42,028 bases of DNA from Chitinivorax tropicus (GCF_014202905.1 NZ_JACHHY010000027.1:1-42028), one strand, 5' to 3'; shown: positions 25,251 through 35,755, counted from the stretch's first letter. A program made the numbers and translations. Notes: generated by a model not told the origin, from the sequence alone.

Positions 25251-26864
25251 TCAGAACTTATAGGCGGACACGATTTCCCGCATGTTGGTGGCGACCTGAT
25301 CCAGCTCTGCGGCTGTGGTAGCCGTCTCTTGTGCTGCGGCACTGGCTTGTTCCGCCATTTGCGCAATCCGTTCGATCTGGGAGGCGATGTTGTTGCTGGC
25401 GGTGGCTTGTTCGCGAATCGCCGTGGTGATCTCCCCGACCATGATGACGGTCTGTTCAGAGCTGGTGCCGATCTGGGCGATGGCTTGCGCTGCATGGTCA
25501 GCCCGTACCACACCTTGTTCGACTTGCTTGACCGCGCCTTCCATATCCTTGACCGCACCCTCGGCGCTGGCTGTCATGGCAGAGATGGTGCGGGAGATCT
25601 CCTGTGTCGATACCGATGTCCGCTCGGCCAGCTTTCTCACCTCATCTGCCACCACCGAGAACCCCCGTCCATGCTCACCGGCCCGGGCGGCTTCAATGGC
25701 GGCATTCAATGCCAACAGGTTGGTCTGGTCAGCGACCTCCTTGATGACCGCTACGACGCTTGAAATCCGCTGGCTTTGGTTTTCCAGCTCGCGGATGTGT
25801 TCTGCAGCCTGGCTGACTGTGCTGGCGATGTCGCGGATGTCGCGCACGGTCTGCTCGATGACCTGGCGACCGGACTGGGCCAACTGCCCGGCCTCAGTGG
25901 CCAATTGGTTGGTTTCGCTGGCACGGTCACCGACATGATTGATGCTGACGGTCATTTCCTCGATTGTTGCTGCAGCGGAGGATGAGGATTCGCTCTGCGT
26001 ATTGGATGACAAGGACACCTGCTGTGAGGTTTGTGACAGCTGATTGGCGGATGCAGACACATCCACGGCACTATGGGCCAATTGCTTGAGGTTGCCTTGC
26101 AGCCGATTGAGCAGTTGATTGAAGGCCGTCGCGGTTTCACCGACTTCGTCTTGGCGCAGGATTCTGGCGCGTTGGGTAAAGTCCAATGACTGTTCGATAT
26201 GGGTGACCGTGCGGCGGATTTGATGAAGCGAGCCGATGATGGCGCGATACAGCAGCCAGCCGCTGATGCTGGTGATCAATATTGCCGCGACGATCAAGAT
26301 GGTGTTGATGATGAGGCCACGGGAAATGGCGGCTGCGTTGGCTGCTTCATGCCGCGCGGCTGTTTTCTCCCTGTAGCTACGATGACGCTCGATGACCTTG
26401 AACAATGTCGCGAGCTTGGGGCCTGCCGCGCTGACAGCCATTTCCCGCGAGGCGGTCAGGTCATTTTCTCGCGACAGCTTGAGCACTTGCTCTCTGACCG
26501 TATCATAGTCGGCCAGGGCGGCCCGCACGGCTGCCAGCAGCGCCTTGTCCTCTGCTTCTTCCGCCAGCGCGCTATAGCTCTCAAGGCTGGCAGTGACCCG
26601 GTTGTGGGATTCCTTGATGACCTGGTCCTGGGCGTTTTTGAGTGGTTCATCAATGGTCAACATATGCATCAGCACGCTGGATCGGATCTGCCATATGCCG
26701 CTCTCGACATCTGCCAGCAGTTGAATGGCAGGGATGACATTGGTCTGGGTGTACTCCAGCTTGCCTTGCGTATCATTTGCCAGTCTGGCGCCGTTTATGC
26801 CGACAATCAGTAAGGCGAGCAAACTGATGACGATGAGCAACAATAGACGTTTGGCAATATTCAT
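25251..26864 (-). CDS. Methyl-accepting chemotaxis protein
   Basis: A 537-residue chemoreceptor. TM1 is at residues 6-25, a periplasmic four-helix-bundle sensor domain at about 26-187 (4HB_MCP type; [17 protein letters not shown]), TM2 at about 188-210 and HAMP at 211-265. The cytoplasmic signalling domain has the invariant hairpin tip [19 protein letters not shown] and [17 protein letters not shown]. No C-terminal CheR-binding pentapeptide is present (it ends ...EIVSAYKF). The ligand is unknown. It is convergent with catalase, with no chemotaxis genes next to it. Confidence 0.95.
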   Translation of the reverse strand: MNIAKRLLLLIVISLLALLIVGINGARLANDTQGKLEYTQTNVIPAIQLLADVESGIWQIRSSVLMHMLTIDEPLKNAQDQVIKESHNRVTASLESYSALAEEAEDKALLAAVRAALADYDTVREQVLKLSRENDLTASREMAVSAAGPKLATLFKVIERHRSYREKTAARHEAANAAAISRGLIINTILIVAAILITSISGWLLYRAIIGSLHQIRRTVTHIEQSLDFTQRARILRQDEVGETATAFNQLLNRLQGNLKQLAHSAVDVSASANQLSQTSQQVSLSSNTQSESSSSAAATIEEMTVSINHVGDRASETNQLATEAGQLAQSGRQVIEQTVRDIRDIASTVSQAAEHIRELENQSQRISSVVAVIKEVADQTNLLALNAAIEAARAGEHGRGFSVVADEVRKLAERTSVSTQEISRTISAMTASAEGAVKDMEGAVKQVEQGVVRADHAAQAIAQIGTSSEQTVIMVGEITTAIREQATASNNIASQIERIAQMAEQASAAAQETATTAAELDQVATNMREIVSAYKF

Positions 26865-27020
26865 GGGCGTTTCTCAGAAAGTGGGTTGAGCGACATGTAT
26901 CGGATCGGTTTGATGCGTGCAGCATGCTGGCCTCAGCCAGAAGGCCCGATAGAAGGGCGAGTTGTGAACATCATCGATTCTTTGGTGTGGTGAATATGAC
27001 ATCGGAACCATATATTACAA

Positions 27021-27042
27021 TGCCCAGCGCATCGGCTGGGCA
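27021..27042 (-). terminator. Hairpin after the FMN reductase gene
   Basis: Perfect 8-base stem TGCCCAGC/GCTGGGCA with a GCATCG loop, 20 bases past the gene's stop. Only a weak U-tract follows on the minus strand. Confidence 0.6.
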
Positions 27043-27061
27043 TGAAAGATCAAGAATCGTG

Positions 27062-27610
27062 TTATGGCCGTTCCAGTGTCGTACTCCATGTCACCAGGGC
27101 CTGAAGCTGTTCCCGGATCAATTGCAGGATGCGCTCATCCACCAGATTGCCAGCGTCATCGAAACCATCGCTGAAGGCATTCGCAAATACCTCAGGCTTG
27201 TTCAGTGGATGGAGATCCAGAAAGACACAGACCTGGCGGAGATGGTACTGGGCGCGCGCGCTGCCCATGCCACCCGCTGCGCCCATCAGCGCCACGGCCT
27301 TGCCTGCCAGCAAAGCGTTGCCCGGCTCACGGGACGCCCAGTCGAGTATGTTCTTCAGCGCGGGCGCAATGGAGTAGTTGTACTCTGGACAGGCGATGAC
27401 CAGTGCATCCGCTTTAGCGATTTGATCGAGCACCCGCTGCACCGATGCCGGTTTGTTGGTGATGTCGGCATTGTAGAAAGGGATATCGGACAAGTCTGCG
27501 ATGTCCATCGTCACACCTGCGGGCACATTGGTAGCGGCAGCCCGCAGCAGGCCCTTGTTTCTGGATTGTTGGCGAAGGCTTCCCGTGATGCCGAGAAAGT
27601 GTAGCGACAT
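27062..27610 (-). CDS. NAD(P)H-dependent FMN reductase (flavodoxin-like)
   Basis: A 182-residue cytosolic flavoprotein. The flavin phosphate-binding loop is near the start (GITGSLRQQSRNKGLL), and CPEYNYSIAPALKNILDWAS is the signature of the NADPH-dependent FMN reductase / chromate reductase (ChrR, YieF-like) family. GKAVALMGAAGGMGSARAQYHLR is also family-typical. ATG 27610 follows AGGAG with 8 bases between. It starts 32 bases after the glutamate dehydrogenase stop on the same strand, so they may be cotranscribed. It probably reduces quinones or small electrophiles. Confidence 0.92.
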   Translation of the reverse strand: MSLHFLGITGSLRQQSRNKGLLRAAATNVPAGVTMDIADLSDIPFYNADITNKPASVQRVLDQIAKADALVIACPEYNYSIAPALKNILDWASREPGNALLAGKAVALMGAAGGMGSARAQYHLRQVCVFLDLHPLNKPEVFANAFSDGFDDAGNLVDERILQLIREQLQALVTWSTTLERP

Positions 27611-27642
27611 GGTGTCGGCTCCTAAGTGGTTGGCGGATAGGG

Positions 27643-30600
27643 TCAGGTTCCGATCAGGTGATTGCGTAGCTCCCGCAGCGCCGCCGAGAGCATGGCCAGA
27701 TCCTGTGTCGGGTGGGCCTGCAGCTCGGTCAGCAATTCACGGCAGGCATCCACCCCCTGCTTGCGGTGCGTTCGCCAGGTGGCGCTGGCGGTCTGCCATT
27801 CGCCAGTGTGGGCGGTTTGCAACACCAAGGCTGTCAGTGAGCGATGCTGGCGATACAGATCATCACGCAATGCAGAGCGGGCCAGTGTGCTCCAGCGATT
27901 GTCACGCGGCAAGCGGTTGATGGCAGAGAGCATCCAGTCCAGCGACAGGTTGGCGCCGATGTCGAAATGGATTTGCGCCACCATCTCGGGCGCGGCCATA
28001 TTGGCATGGGCGATGTCCAGGATGTCCAGTGAGGACAGCAGAGGCTCTGCGCGGGCCAATGCCGAGGCAATCTCAGCGGGCACCCCTTGTTCGAGCCAGC
28101 GTCGCTCCATGGTATCGCTCTTGCCTTTGTCTTCCCCTTGCAAAATGCCTGGCAGCACATCGATCAGCACTGAAACGCCACTTTGATATTGTTGGACGAT
28201 CTCATTGCAGTCATGTGCAAAGCGACAATTGCGCAGCATCCAGCGGGTGGCCCGCTCAATCAGCTTGCGTAGCTCATGCAGCAGCTCATATTGGACGGTG
28301 GCTGCCACCTTGCCATCCAGTGACTCCACCTGCTTAGCGTAGCGGTGTGCGTTGAAGACCTGGCTGGCGGCATACCAGGCGCGAGTGATGTCGGCGGGCG
28401 AAAAGCCTGTTTCTTCATTGACCCGGAAAATGAAGGTCATGCCCATCCGATTGATCAGATTATTGGTCAGGAAGGTTGCGACGATCTCACGTTTGAGCGT
28501 GTGATCCAACATCTGATCCGTGTAACGTTCTCCTAGCGCATTTGGGAAATAACGGAGCAGGAGCTGGTTGAAGTCGGTCTCATCCGGCACCGACGATTCC
28601 AGTAATTGATCGTACAGATCGATCTTGGCATAGGCCAGCAACACCGCCAGCTCAGGGCGGGTCAAGCCTTGCCGGGCCAGTCGCCGTTCAGCGATTTCTT
28701 CGTCATTGGGTAGGTACTCAAGCCGCCGACTCATCCGCCCGACCCGTTCCAAGTAGGTGATGAACCGGGCGTGGGTGTTGAGCATCTGCGGGCCAATGGC
28801 TTGCGACAGGCTTAGCACCTCGGTCTGCAGATAGTTGTCGGCCAGCACCAGGGCTGCGACATCATCGGTCATGTCCGCCAGCAACTGATTGCGGTGCTTG
28901 AGCGACAACTCGCCCTCGGCCATGACTGCGTTGAGCAGGACTTTGATGTTGACTTCGTGATCCGAGCAATCGACTCCGGCGGAATTGTCGATCGCATCGG
29001 TATTGATGCGCCCGCCACCCAGTGCGTATTCGATCCGTCCGGGCTGGGTCAACCCGAGGTTGCCACCCTCGGCCACAACACGGCACCGCAGCTCCCGGCC
29101 ATCGACGCGAACCAGGTCGTTGGCCCGGTCATTGGCCTCGGCGTGGCTCTGGCGGCTGCCCTTGACATAGGTGCCGATACCACCGTTGTATAGCAGATCG
29201 ACGGGCGCTTTCAGCAGCTCCTTGATCAAATCGTTCGGTGTCAGTGCATCATGTGTAATGGCCAACGCGGCACGGGTTTCCGCCGACAGCTTGATGGACT
29301 TCAAACTGCGCGGATAGACGCCCCCTCCGGCTGATATCAGGCCCGGCGTGTAATCTGCCCAGGAAGAGCGCGGCAGCTTGAACAGCCTTTGCCGCTCTGC
29401 GAAGCTGATGGCTGGGTCTGGGTTGGGGTCGATGAAAATGTGGCGATGATCGAAGGCGGCCAGCAGGCGGATATGGGGCGATAACAGCATGCCGTTGCCG
29501 AATACGTCGCCGGACATGTCACCAATGCCGACCACGGTGAATTCGTTGGTCTGGATATCCAGGCCGATTTCACGGAAGTGGCGCTTCACCGACTCCCAAG
29601 TACCGCGTGCGGTGATGCCCATCTGCTTGTGGTCGTAGCCGGCAGAGCCACCCGATGCAAAGGCATCGCCCAGCCAGAAGCCATATTCCAGCGCGATGGT
29701 ATTGGCGACATCGGAGAAAGTGGCGGTGCCTTTGTCTGCTGCAACCACCAGATAGGGGTCATCGGTATCGAGCCGTACCAGATCGGCAGGCGGGATCACT
29801 TTGCCGCCGACCCGATTGTCGGTCAGATCCAGCAAGCCACGGATGAATGTCTGATAGCAGGCCACACCTTCCGCTTGAATTGCATCGCGATCCAGGCTGC
29901 CATGCAGCTTCTTGCAGACGAATCCACCTTTGGAGCCGACCGGGACGATCACCGCATTTTTGACCATTTGCGCCTTGACCAACCCCAAGACCTCGGTCCG
30001 CACGTCTTCCATGCGATCTGACCAGCGCAAGCCGCCGCGCGCCACCTTGCCGCCACGAAGATGGATGCCTTCCATGCGTGGCGAGTAGACCCAGATTTCG
30101 ACCAGGGGCTTGGGTAGGGGTAGGAAATCGATGGCCCCGGAGTTGAGCTTGAATGAAATGTAGGGCTTGGGGTGCCCCTGGCTGTCACGCTGAAAGTAGT
30201 TGGTGCGCAAGGTGGCCAGAATGACAGTCAGAAAGCCGCGCAAAATACGATCATCAGCCAGATTGGCGACACGATCCAATTGCAGATGCAAATCCTCGAA
30301 CAGCGTCTGCGCCGCCGACGAGTCGCTATGGATGGGGTCATGCCGTGCTTTGAACAACGCAATCAGTTGCCAGACGATATGCGCATGGCTGGCCAGGCAT
30401 TGCTCGACATAATGCTGGGAAAAGGTCAGCCCGGCCTGACGCAGATATTTGTTGTAAGCGCGCAACACGGCGACTTCCCGCCAATCCAGGCCCGCCAGCA
30501 GAATCAGGCGGTTGAGACCATCGTCTTCCGCCTCGCCATTGAATACCTTGGAAAAGCAGGTCAGAAAGTTGTCACGATTCTGTTCGATGACAAACAGCTC

Positions 30601-32457
30601 CGGGTCCGCCAGTTGCATCGAAAAGTCTGTGACCCAGTATGGGCCACCTAGCGCCGGGCGTACCATATAGGGCCGTTCTTCCAGCACTTGGCCACCCATG
30701 TTCTCCAGCATCGGCAGAGTGCGGGACAGACTGGTTTCGGTATTGCGAAACAGTTTCAGGCAGATCAGCGGCTGTTGGCCAACCAGCACCTGCCTGAGCG
30801 CCAGCTCACAATTGTGTTGGGGTGTCAGCGATACCAGCTTCAGAATGTCCTGTACGGCGTGGCGTGGCTGGAAGTCCTCGCGATAGGCGGCTGGAAAGGC
30901 GGCATGAAACTGTTTTAGCAGATGGGTGCCGTGTTCCTCACCAACCGCTTCGATCAATGCGCTGCCCAGGCTGTCCTCCCAACGGCGACACAGCTGGGCA
31001 ACCTGTTGCTCCAGCGCTTCATTGCTGAATGAAATCGTCGCCTCTGGCGAAACCCGCACAATGAATTCAATCCGGGCCAGCATCGATTCAGACAGGGTGG
31101 CCCAGAATTCGACATGGCGCCCCTGGAAGGTCTCCAGCAGCAATGCCTGGATTTTCAATCGGACTTCGGTATTCCAGTTATCCCTTGGCACATACAGCAG
31201 GCAGGCGTAATAGCGACCATAAGGGTCGCGCCTGACGAACAGGCGAACCCGTTGCCGCTCCTGTAGATTGACAATGCCATGGCTGAAGAGGCGTAACTGT
31301 TCGATCGACAGCTCCAGCAACTCATCGCGCGGGTAGGTTTCCAACACGTTCAGCAGGGTTTTGGCTTTGTGGCTGCCCGGCAGGTAGCGGGTTTCGCTCA
31401 ATACTGCATCGATCTTGGCGCGCAGGATGGGCACCTGACGAGGCGTATTGTTGTAAAGCTCAGAGGTGTAGAGCCCCAGAAAACGGTACTCACCGATCAC
31501 CTTGCCTTCATTGTCAAAGCGTTTCACGCCGACATAATCCAGATAGCCAGCCCGATGGACGGTCGAGCGGGTGTTGGATTTGCACAGGATCAGTGGATAG
31601 GGGGCCTGTGCCTGTTGGCGCAAGGCTGGCGTCAGGGAATCGAAGCTTTGTGAGTGGGCGCGGTCATTGTCACGCAAAATGCCCAGCCCACAGCCCTTGA
31701 CCACCTTCAGAACCAAGCCGTCTGGGGTATCGAGCAGGTCGTAACAGCGATAACCCAGGAAAGTGTAGTGCTGGTCGATCAGCCAGGCCAGAAAGGCATC
31801 GATCTCATCGAGATCGCTTTGGGCGATAGCCGGGTGGGTGTCAGCCAGCGAGGCGCGGGCCTGCCTGGCGGCATCCACCATGGCTGGCCAGTCTTCCACC
31901 GCAGCACTGACCTCGGCCAGCACCTGCTGCAAGGCACTTTCCAGTGCTTTGAGTGTGGCGGGGTCTGACTGGCGGTCGATTTCGAAGTGCATATAGGATT
32001 CATGGCGGCAGCCCAGGTCTTCCGGCTCGCAATGGCTTGCATAGCAATGATCGGCATCCCGCGTCAATGCAACGACCGGGTGTACGATCAGGTGAATGGT
32101 CAGGCCACGGGTGTTGAGCGCCAGGCTGATGGAATCCACCAGAAACGGCATGTCATCGTTGACGATCTCAACGATGGTGTGGGTGCTTTGCCAGCCATCT
32201 GCTTCGAAATCCGGGTTGTAGACGCGCAGTATGGCTTGGCCTGGCGCGCGCTGACGGCCCAATTGCCAATGGCTGCAGGCTGCCCCGTACAAATCCAGGG
32301 GGTCACGGCTGGCAATGTCCTCGTCAGCGACATCGGCATAGTAGTGGGCGATGAATGGTGCCAGAACGGACTGCATTTCCGGCGACAGCGTTTGGGCCGC
32401 ACATTCCTGAATCTGATCGATTACACGATTCTTATTGATATTGTGAGTAACAGACAT
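27643..32457 (-). CDS. NAD-specific glutamate dehydrogenase, GDH-180 class
   Basis: A 1604-residue enzyme converting glutamate to 2-oxoglutarate and ammonia with NAD, chiefly catabolic. The N-terminal approximately 700 residues hold ACT-like regulatory regions (VEIVNDDMPFLVDS; RLFVRRDPYGRYYACLLYVPRD). The catalytic core has GLRWSDRMEDVRTEVLGL, VPVGSKGGFVCKK (substrate lysine region) and the NAD-binding GIGDMSGDVFGNGMLLS. The C-terminal helical domain follows. The start at 32457 (MSVTHNINKN) follows GGAG with 6 bases between and agrees with family length; the open frame runs 58 codons further upstream. An FMN reductase follows after 32 bases. Confidence 0.96.
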   Translation of the reverse strand: MSVTHNINKNRVIDQIQECAAQTLSPEMQSVLAPFIAHYYADVADEDIASRDPLDLYGAACSHWQLGRQRAPGQAILRVYNPDFEADGWQSTHTIVEIVNDDMPFLVDSISLALNTRGLTIHLIVHPVVALTRDADHCYASHCEPEDLGCRHESYMHFEIDRQSDPATLKALESALQQVLAEVSAAVEDWPAMVDAARQARASLADTHPAIAQSDLDEIDAFLAWLIDQHYTFLGYRCYDLLDTPDGLVLKVVKGCGLGILRDNDRAHSQSFDSLTPALRQQAQAPYPLILCKSNTRSTVHRAGYLDYVGVKRFDNEGKVIGEYRFLGLYTSELYNNTPRQVPILRAKIDAVLSETRYLPGSHKAKTLLNVLETYPRDELLELSIEQLRLFSHGIVNLQERQRVRLFVRRDPYGRYYACLLYVPRDNWNTEVRLKIQALLLETFQGRHVEFWATLSESMLARIEFIVRVSPEATISFSNEALEQQVAQLCRRWEDSLGSALIEAVGEEHGTHLLKQFHAAFPAAYREDFQPRHAVQDILKLVSLTPQHNCELALRQVLVGQQPLICLKLFRNTETSLSRTLPMLENMGGQVLEERPYMVRPALGGPYWVTDFSMQLADPELFVIEQNRDNFLTCFSKVFNGEAEDDGLNRLILLAGLDWREVAVLRAYNKYLRQAGLTFSQHYVEQCLASHAHIVWQLIALFKARHDPIHSDSSAAQTLFEDLHLQLDRVANLADDRILRGFLTVILATLRTNYFQRDSQGHPKPYISFKLNSGAIDFLPLPKPLVEIWVYSPRMEGIHLRGGKVARGGLRWSDRMEDVRTEVLGLVKAQMVKNAVIVPVGSKGGFVCKKLHGSLDRDAIQAEGVACYQTFIRGLLDLTDNRVGGKVIPPADLVRLDTDDPYLVVAADKGTATFSDVANTIALEYGFWLGDAFASGGSAGYDHKQMGITARGTWESVKRHFREIGLDIQTNEFTVVGIGDMSGDVFGNGMLLSPHIRLLAAFDHRHIFIDPNPDPAISFAERQRLFKLPRSSWADYTPGLISAGGGVYPRSLKSIKLSAETRAALAITHDALTPNDLIKELLKAPVDLLYNGGIGTYVKGSRQSHAEANDRANDLVRVDGRELRCRVVAEGGNLGLTQPGRIEYALGGGRINTDAIDNSAGVDCSDHEVNIKVLLNAVMAEGELSLKHRNQLLADMTDDVAALVLADNYLQTEVLSLSQAIGPQMLNTHARFITYLERVGRMSRRLEYLPNDEEIAERRLARQGLTRPELAVLLAYAKIDLYDQLLESSVPDETDFNQLLLRYFPNALGERYTDQMLDHTLKREIVATFLTNNLINRMGMTFIFRVNEETGFSPADITRAWYAASQVFNAHRYAKQVESLDGKVAATVQYELLHELRKLIERATRWMLRNCRFAHDCNEIVQQYQSGVSVLIDVLPGILQGEDKGKSDTMERRWLEQGVPAEIASALARAEPLLSSLDILDIAHANMAAPEMVAQIHFDIGANLSLDWMLSAINRLPRDNRWSTLARSALRDDLYRQHRSLTALVLQTAHTGEWQTASATWRTHRKQGVDACRELLTELQAHPTQDLAMLSAALRELRNHLIGT

Positions 32458-32910
32458 CACCAGCTCCAAACTTGGCTGACTGCAATTTAATGGGGCGTCG
32501 TGCAAAGGGTACTGAGCCTGAACATCATATCTCCTCATATACTGATTTGCATATGAAGACAGAAACGTTTCACTATAGCCCATTCCGTGATCGGCTGGGC
32601 GGCATGGTTGCCTCAGTCTGGCATTAGACAACTCGCCTGAAAAAAGGTATTGCCCAATGTCAAATATCGGTAATCTTCTGCTGCATTTTGTGCACAGGGT
32701 TTACAAAATATCGGGTTCCTATGACGTTAAATCAAGAGGCATATCAAATGGGTTTTTTCAAGTGAAGCCGGATGAATGACACGGTGCCAGCGACCCGAAG
32801 CGGCGGTGTGCCACTCATGGCATGGTCAAGGGGAGGCCGCAGGCTGTACGGCACCGCCATACGGGTGGGGGCTGAGGTGGAAAGGCACCTGCTCAGTATG
32901 CAGCCGGAAC
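32458..32910. other. Gap upstream of the glutamate dehydrogenase gene
   Basis: About 450 bases with no supported gene. It holds the promoter of the dehydrogenase gene on its left side and the downstream region of the ABC permease gene on its right. A LacI-type palindrome (separate entry) is the only clear element. No ATPase or adaptor gene or remnant for the ABC permeases was recognised here. Confidence 0.55.
32562..32571. promoter_or_regulatory. LacI/GalR-type operator candidate
   Basis: GAAACGTTTC is a perfect 10-base palindrome with the central CG typical of LacI-family operators (for example Cra-like TGAAACGTTTCA). It lies about 105 bases upstream of the glutamate dehydrogenase start. 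A LacI-family regulator is encoded 3.2 kb away. The link is inference. Confidence 0.5.
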
Positions 32911-34077
32911 CTAAGCCTCACGCAGTGCATCGACTATTTTCATGCGTGCGGCGCGAATGGCGGGTAGAAAGCCGCCGATCAAACCCATGATGAGCGCGAA
33001 GAGCAAGGATTGTATGGTGATGGCCGGGCTCAGCTCGAAGGTGAAGGCGAGCTCCGAAAACGTCTGGAAATTGGTGGTGGACAGGGACAGGAATTGCAGT
33101 GTCGAAGCCAAGGCCAGCCCCATCACGCCACCCAACAGGGCCAGGGCCATCGATTCCAACATGAATGCGGCCAACACGCTGCTGCGCTGGAAACCCAAGG
33201 CGCGCAAGGTGCCGATTTCACCGATGCGGTTTGCGACAGAGGAATACATGGTGATGGCTGCGCCAATCATGGCACCCACTGAGAAGATAATGGAGATGGC
33301 GATGCCAAGCACATTGATGAACAGTGCGATCTGTTCTGACTGATCGGCGTAGAAGCGTGTCTCCCGCTTGGCCTCCAGCGTGAGTTGGCGGTTGTTTTCC
33401 ACCGCTGCCTTGAATTGATCGAAGTGGTCGCTGTCGGCCAGCTTGGCGATGACGGCGGAGAACATGGTTCGCCGGAACGCCTGCATCATCTGGTCGCGAT
33501 CCCCCCAGATCTCTGAGCTGAAGGCTGTTTTACCCGCATCAAAAATACCGACGATACGCCACTCCCTGCCACCAAACCGTAACGATTCGCCCAGCCCGGC
33601 GCCCGTGAATTTGTCAGCAATCGCTTTACCGACCATTACTTCATTGCTGTCGGGCCTGAACAGCCGACCTTCGATCAACTGGACCTGTGGCCGCAAAGCC
33701 AAGCCAACCGGCTGGATGCCTCGTGTGACAACGTTGGCTGCAATGCCGCTGGATCGTTTGGGCAGCGTGATCAACACCACCGCTTCTTTCGACACCTGCG
33801 GGTGGCCATCCCGCCCGACAGCAATCAGAGGGTTGGCTTCGACAATGCTGGCTTGGTCGCGTGACACCCCGCTTTGTACTTCAGTTTGTGACGAAGCGCG
33901 GATCAGCACCACATTGTCTTTCGAGCCGGTCTGTACCAGGGTCTGTTTCAGCCCGTTGGACATCATCAACACCGCAGCGAAGACAAACACCACCATCCCC
34001 ATGCCAGCGGCAGTGAAGAGCGTGGTCAGCTTGCGCACGGCCAGGTTGCGGACAATGTATCGGAACGGGATCTTCAT
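32911..34077 (-). CDS. ABC transporter permease, FtsX/MacB type (second of pair)
   Basis: A 388-residue inner-membrane protein with one N-terminal span (about 14-36), a periplasmic MacB-type core domain (about 37-255) and three C-terminal spans forming the FtsX domain, with IGEIGTLRALGFQRSSVLAAFMLES as the coupling-helix region. ATG 34077 overlaps the previous stop as TGATG, so the two permeases are translated together. Such proteins act as mechanotransmitting permeases for export of lipoproteins, peptides or drugs with a partner ATPase and often an adaptor. Neither is next to it. Confidence 0.9.
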   Translation of the reverse strand: MKIPFRYIVRNLAVRKLTTLFTAAGMGMVVFVFAAVLMMSNGLKQTLVQTGSKDNVVLIRASSQTEVQSGVSRDQASIVEANPLIAVGRDGHPQVSKEAVVLITLPKRSSGIAANVVTRGIQPVGLALRPQVQLIEGRLFRPDSNEVMVGKAIADKFTGAGLGESLRFGGREWRIVGIFDAGKTAFSSEIWGDRDQMMQAFRRTMFSAVIAKLADSDHFDQFKAAVENNRQLTLEAKRETRFYADQSEQIALFINVLGIAISIIFSVGAMIGAAITMYSSVANRIGEIGTLRALGFQRSSVLAAFMLESMALALLGGVMGLALASTLQFLSLSTTNFQTFSELAFTFELSPAITIQSLLFALIMGLIGGFLPAIRAARMKIVDALREA

Positions 34078-35240
34078 CACACCAGCTTTCTCAGGCCATC
34101 CACGATCTTGGTCCGCCCCGCTTGCCACGCTGGCAGCAGGGCCGACATGAAGGCAATGGCAACGGCCCCCCCCAGTTGTAACAGGCGGGTTTCCACCGAA
34201 ATATTGAAGACCGGAAAAAAGGCCGATACTGGTTTGGCGAAGGCCGCAACGACCGGGCCAGTCAGCAGGATGGCCATGCTGGCGCCAACCGTGACCAACA
34301 GCATCGACTCCAACGCAATCAGGGTGCGGATGACGCCAGGGGTGAATCCCAGCGCCTTCATGGTGGCATATTCGGCTGTCCGTTCGCGGGCGGACATGGC
34401 CATGGTGTTGGCCACCACTGCCATGATGATCAGGATGACCACATACGACACCAGCTTGATCGCATCCACCACCGTTTGCAGCATGGCCACAAAGCCCAGT
34501 TGAAAAGCCTTCTCGGTTTCTGTCAGGGTTTCCGCCAGTGAGTTCTTGAATTCGCGATCGATGGCTACGGACACCGGCCCGGCGTTGGCAGGGTCGTCAA
34601 TGCCCAGCACGAAGGCCCCCACACGGTTGCTACGACCCGGGGCGAGCTGCTCCAACCGGTCATTGAGCAGGCCCCAGTGGAAGTAGAAGATGTTGGTATC
34701 GGTATTGCGCTGCCGGCCCTCGAAAATGGCACGGATCACAAACGGGTAGTTGCCAGGGTAGATGGTGCCGCGCAGCGGGATCACGTCCCCCACCTTCCAG
34801 CCAAACCGGTCGGCCAGCTTGCGTCCGACGGCGGCCCCGCGTTTGTCGCGCAGGAAGTCATGGTATTGATTGGGCTCGAATACAAACTCGGGATACAGCG
34901 AAAAGTAGGTTGGCACATCGACTGCGAACTGCGGGAAGAAGTTGGACTCATCGATATAGACACCGCCAAACCAGTTGGTCCACGCGACGGTCTGCACGCC
35001 CTCAACCTGACGGATGCGGTCTTTGTATGCCAATGGCAGCGAAAACACCAGAGAGACAGCATTACGTGTGACCAGTCGAGCGTCTGATGCGGCATCGACA
35101 CCTGCATACCAGGCATCCACCACTGTGCGTAACAGGCCGAATGCCAAGATGGCGACGACGATTCCCAATGTGGTCAACGCGGCCCGCAGCCGGTGGCGGA
35201 AGGCGTTGCGAAACGACATGCGCACAAAGAAGAGCAACAT
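34077..35240 (-). CDS. ABC transporter permease, FtsX/MacB type (first of pair)
   Basis: A 387-residue paralogue of the downstream permease with the same plan: MSFRNAFRHRLRAALTTLGIVVAILAFG (cytoplasmic helix and TM1), a periplasmic domain of about 220 residues, and a C-terminal three-span FtsX domain with RERTAEYATMKALGFTPGVIRTLIALES. ATG 35240 was chosen; the frame extends upstream to a TTG at 35273. It is followed by the second permease with a TGATG overlap. An intact heterodimeric exporter would need an ATPase, which is absent from the neighbourhood. Confidence 0.9.
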   Translation of the reverse strand: MLLFFVRMSFRNAFRHRLRAALTTLGIVVAILAFGLLRTVVDAWYAGVDAASDARLVTRNAVSLVFSLPLAYKDRIRQVEGVQTVAWTNWFGGVYIDESNFFPQFAVDVPTYFSLYPEFVFEPNQYHDFLRDKRGAAVGRKLADRFGWKVGDVIPLRGTIYPGNYPFVIRAIFEGRQRNTDTNIFYFHWGLLNDRLEQLAPGRSNRVGAFVLGIDDPANAGPVSVAIDREFKNSLAETLTETEKAFQLGFVAMLQTVVDAIKLVSYVVILIIMAVVANTMAMSARERTAEYATMKALGFTPGVIRTLIALESMLLVTVGASMAILLTGPVVAAFAKPVSAFFPVFNISVETRLLQLGGAVAIAFMSALLPAWQAGRTKIVDGLRKLV

Positions 35241-35755
35241 GGCTTGGAAGGGATGGGCGTGAAATGGTTGCAAGCATAGCGCAGCTTGGCCCCAAACGGC
35301 GCTCCGTTTGCGGTTTTATTGCACGCCGCCTGGTGGGCTCATGAGCTGGATGCGACGGGCTTTGATCCGTTGCGGATGATGAAATGTGTCAACTGGGCCT
35401 GAAACAGTATCTTTTTTTGAAACAAGCCGCGAACTTTTTGATTTCCAGCCTGACTACATATTTGTATGCGCTTGTGGAATGTGGCTGAGCAGGTCGCAAA
35501 TGCCAGCTTCAACAGGCTCGAACGATGTCCGACATGGTTGATATGGCATATGGCGTAAATAAAATTGATTACGCCATGCAAATGTATGGCAGATGCGGTC
35601 TTTTCTGTCGAAAGCAGTGGCTGATCTGTAGCGCAGACATGATAACGAAACAGCTCGGGTCATGAGTCCGTGCCGAAGAACCCAGGCTGGGGCAGCACTA
35701 TGCAAGCCCCTTGTTCAAATCGATCGCCTTGGCGACTTAAAATAAAACGAAATGT
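35241..35755. other. Regulatory gap with inverted and direct repeats
   Basis: About 515 bases between divergent genes (permeases to the left, LacI-type regulator to the right). It contains a 9-base inverted repeat ATGGCGTAA/TTACGCCAT (35550-35558 and 35569-35577) and a 12-base direct repeat AAATGTATGGCA (35580-35591 and again 35750-35761, covering the regulator's start codon). TATGGC recurs at 35542 and 35549. No gene could be supported. Confidence 0.5.

Noticed and set aside
27021-27042. Hairpin as part of a repeat family (REP-like)
   Set aside because: Only this copy was noticed in the window and its place after a stop codon fits a terminator.
35339-35581. 80-residue minus-strand frame in the gap before the LacI-type gene
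   Set aside because: Composition and lack of start signal do not support coding; the region holds repeats instead.
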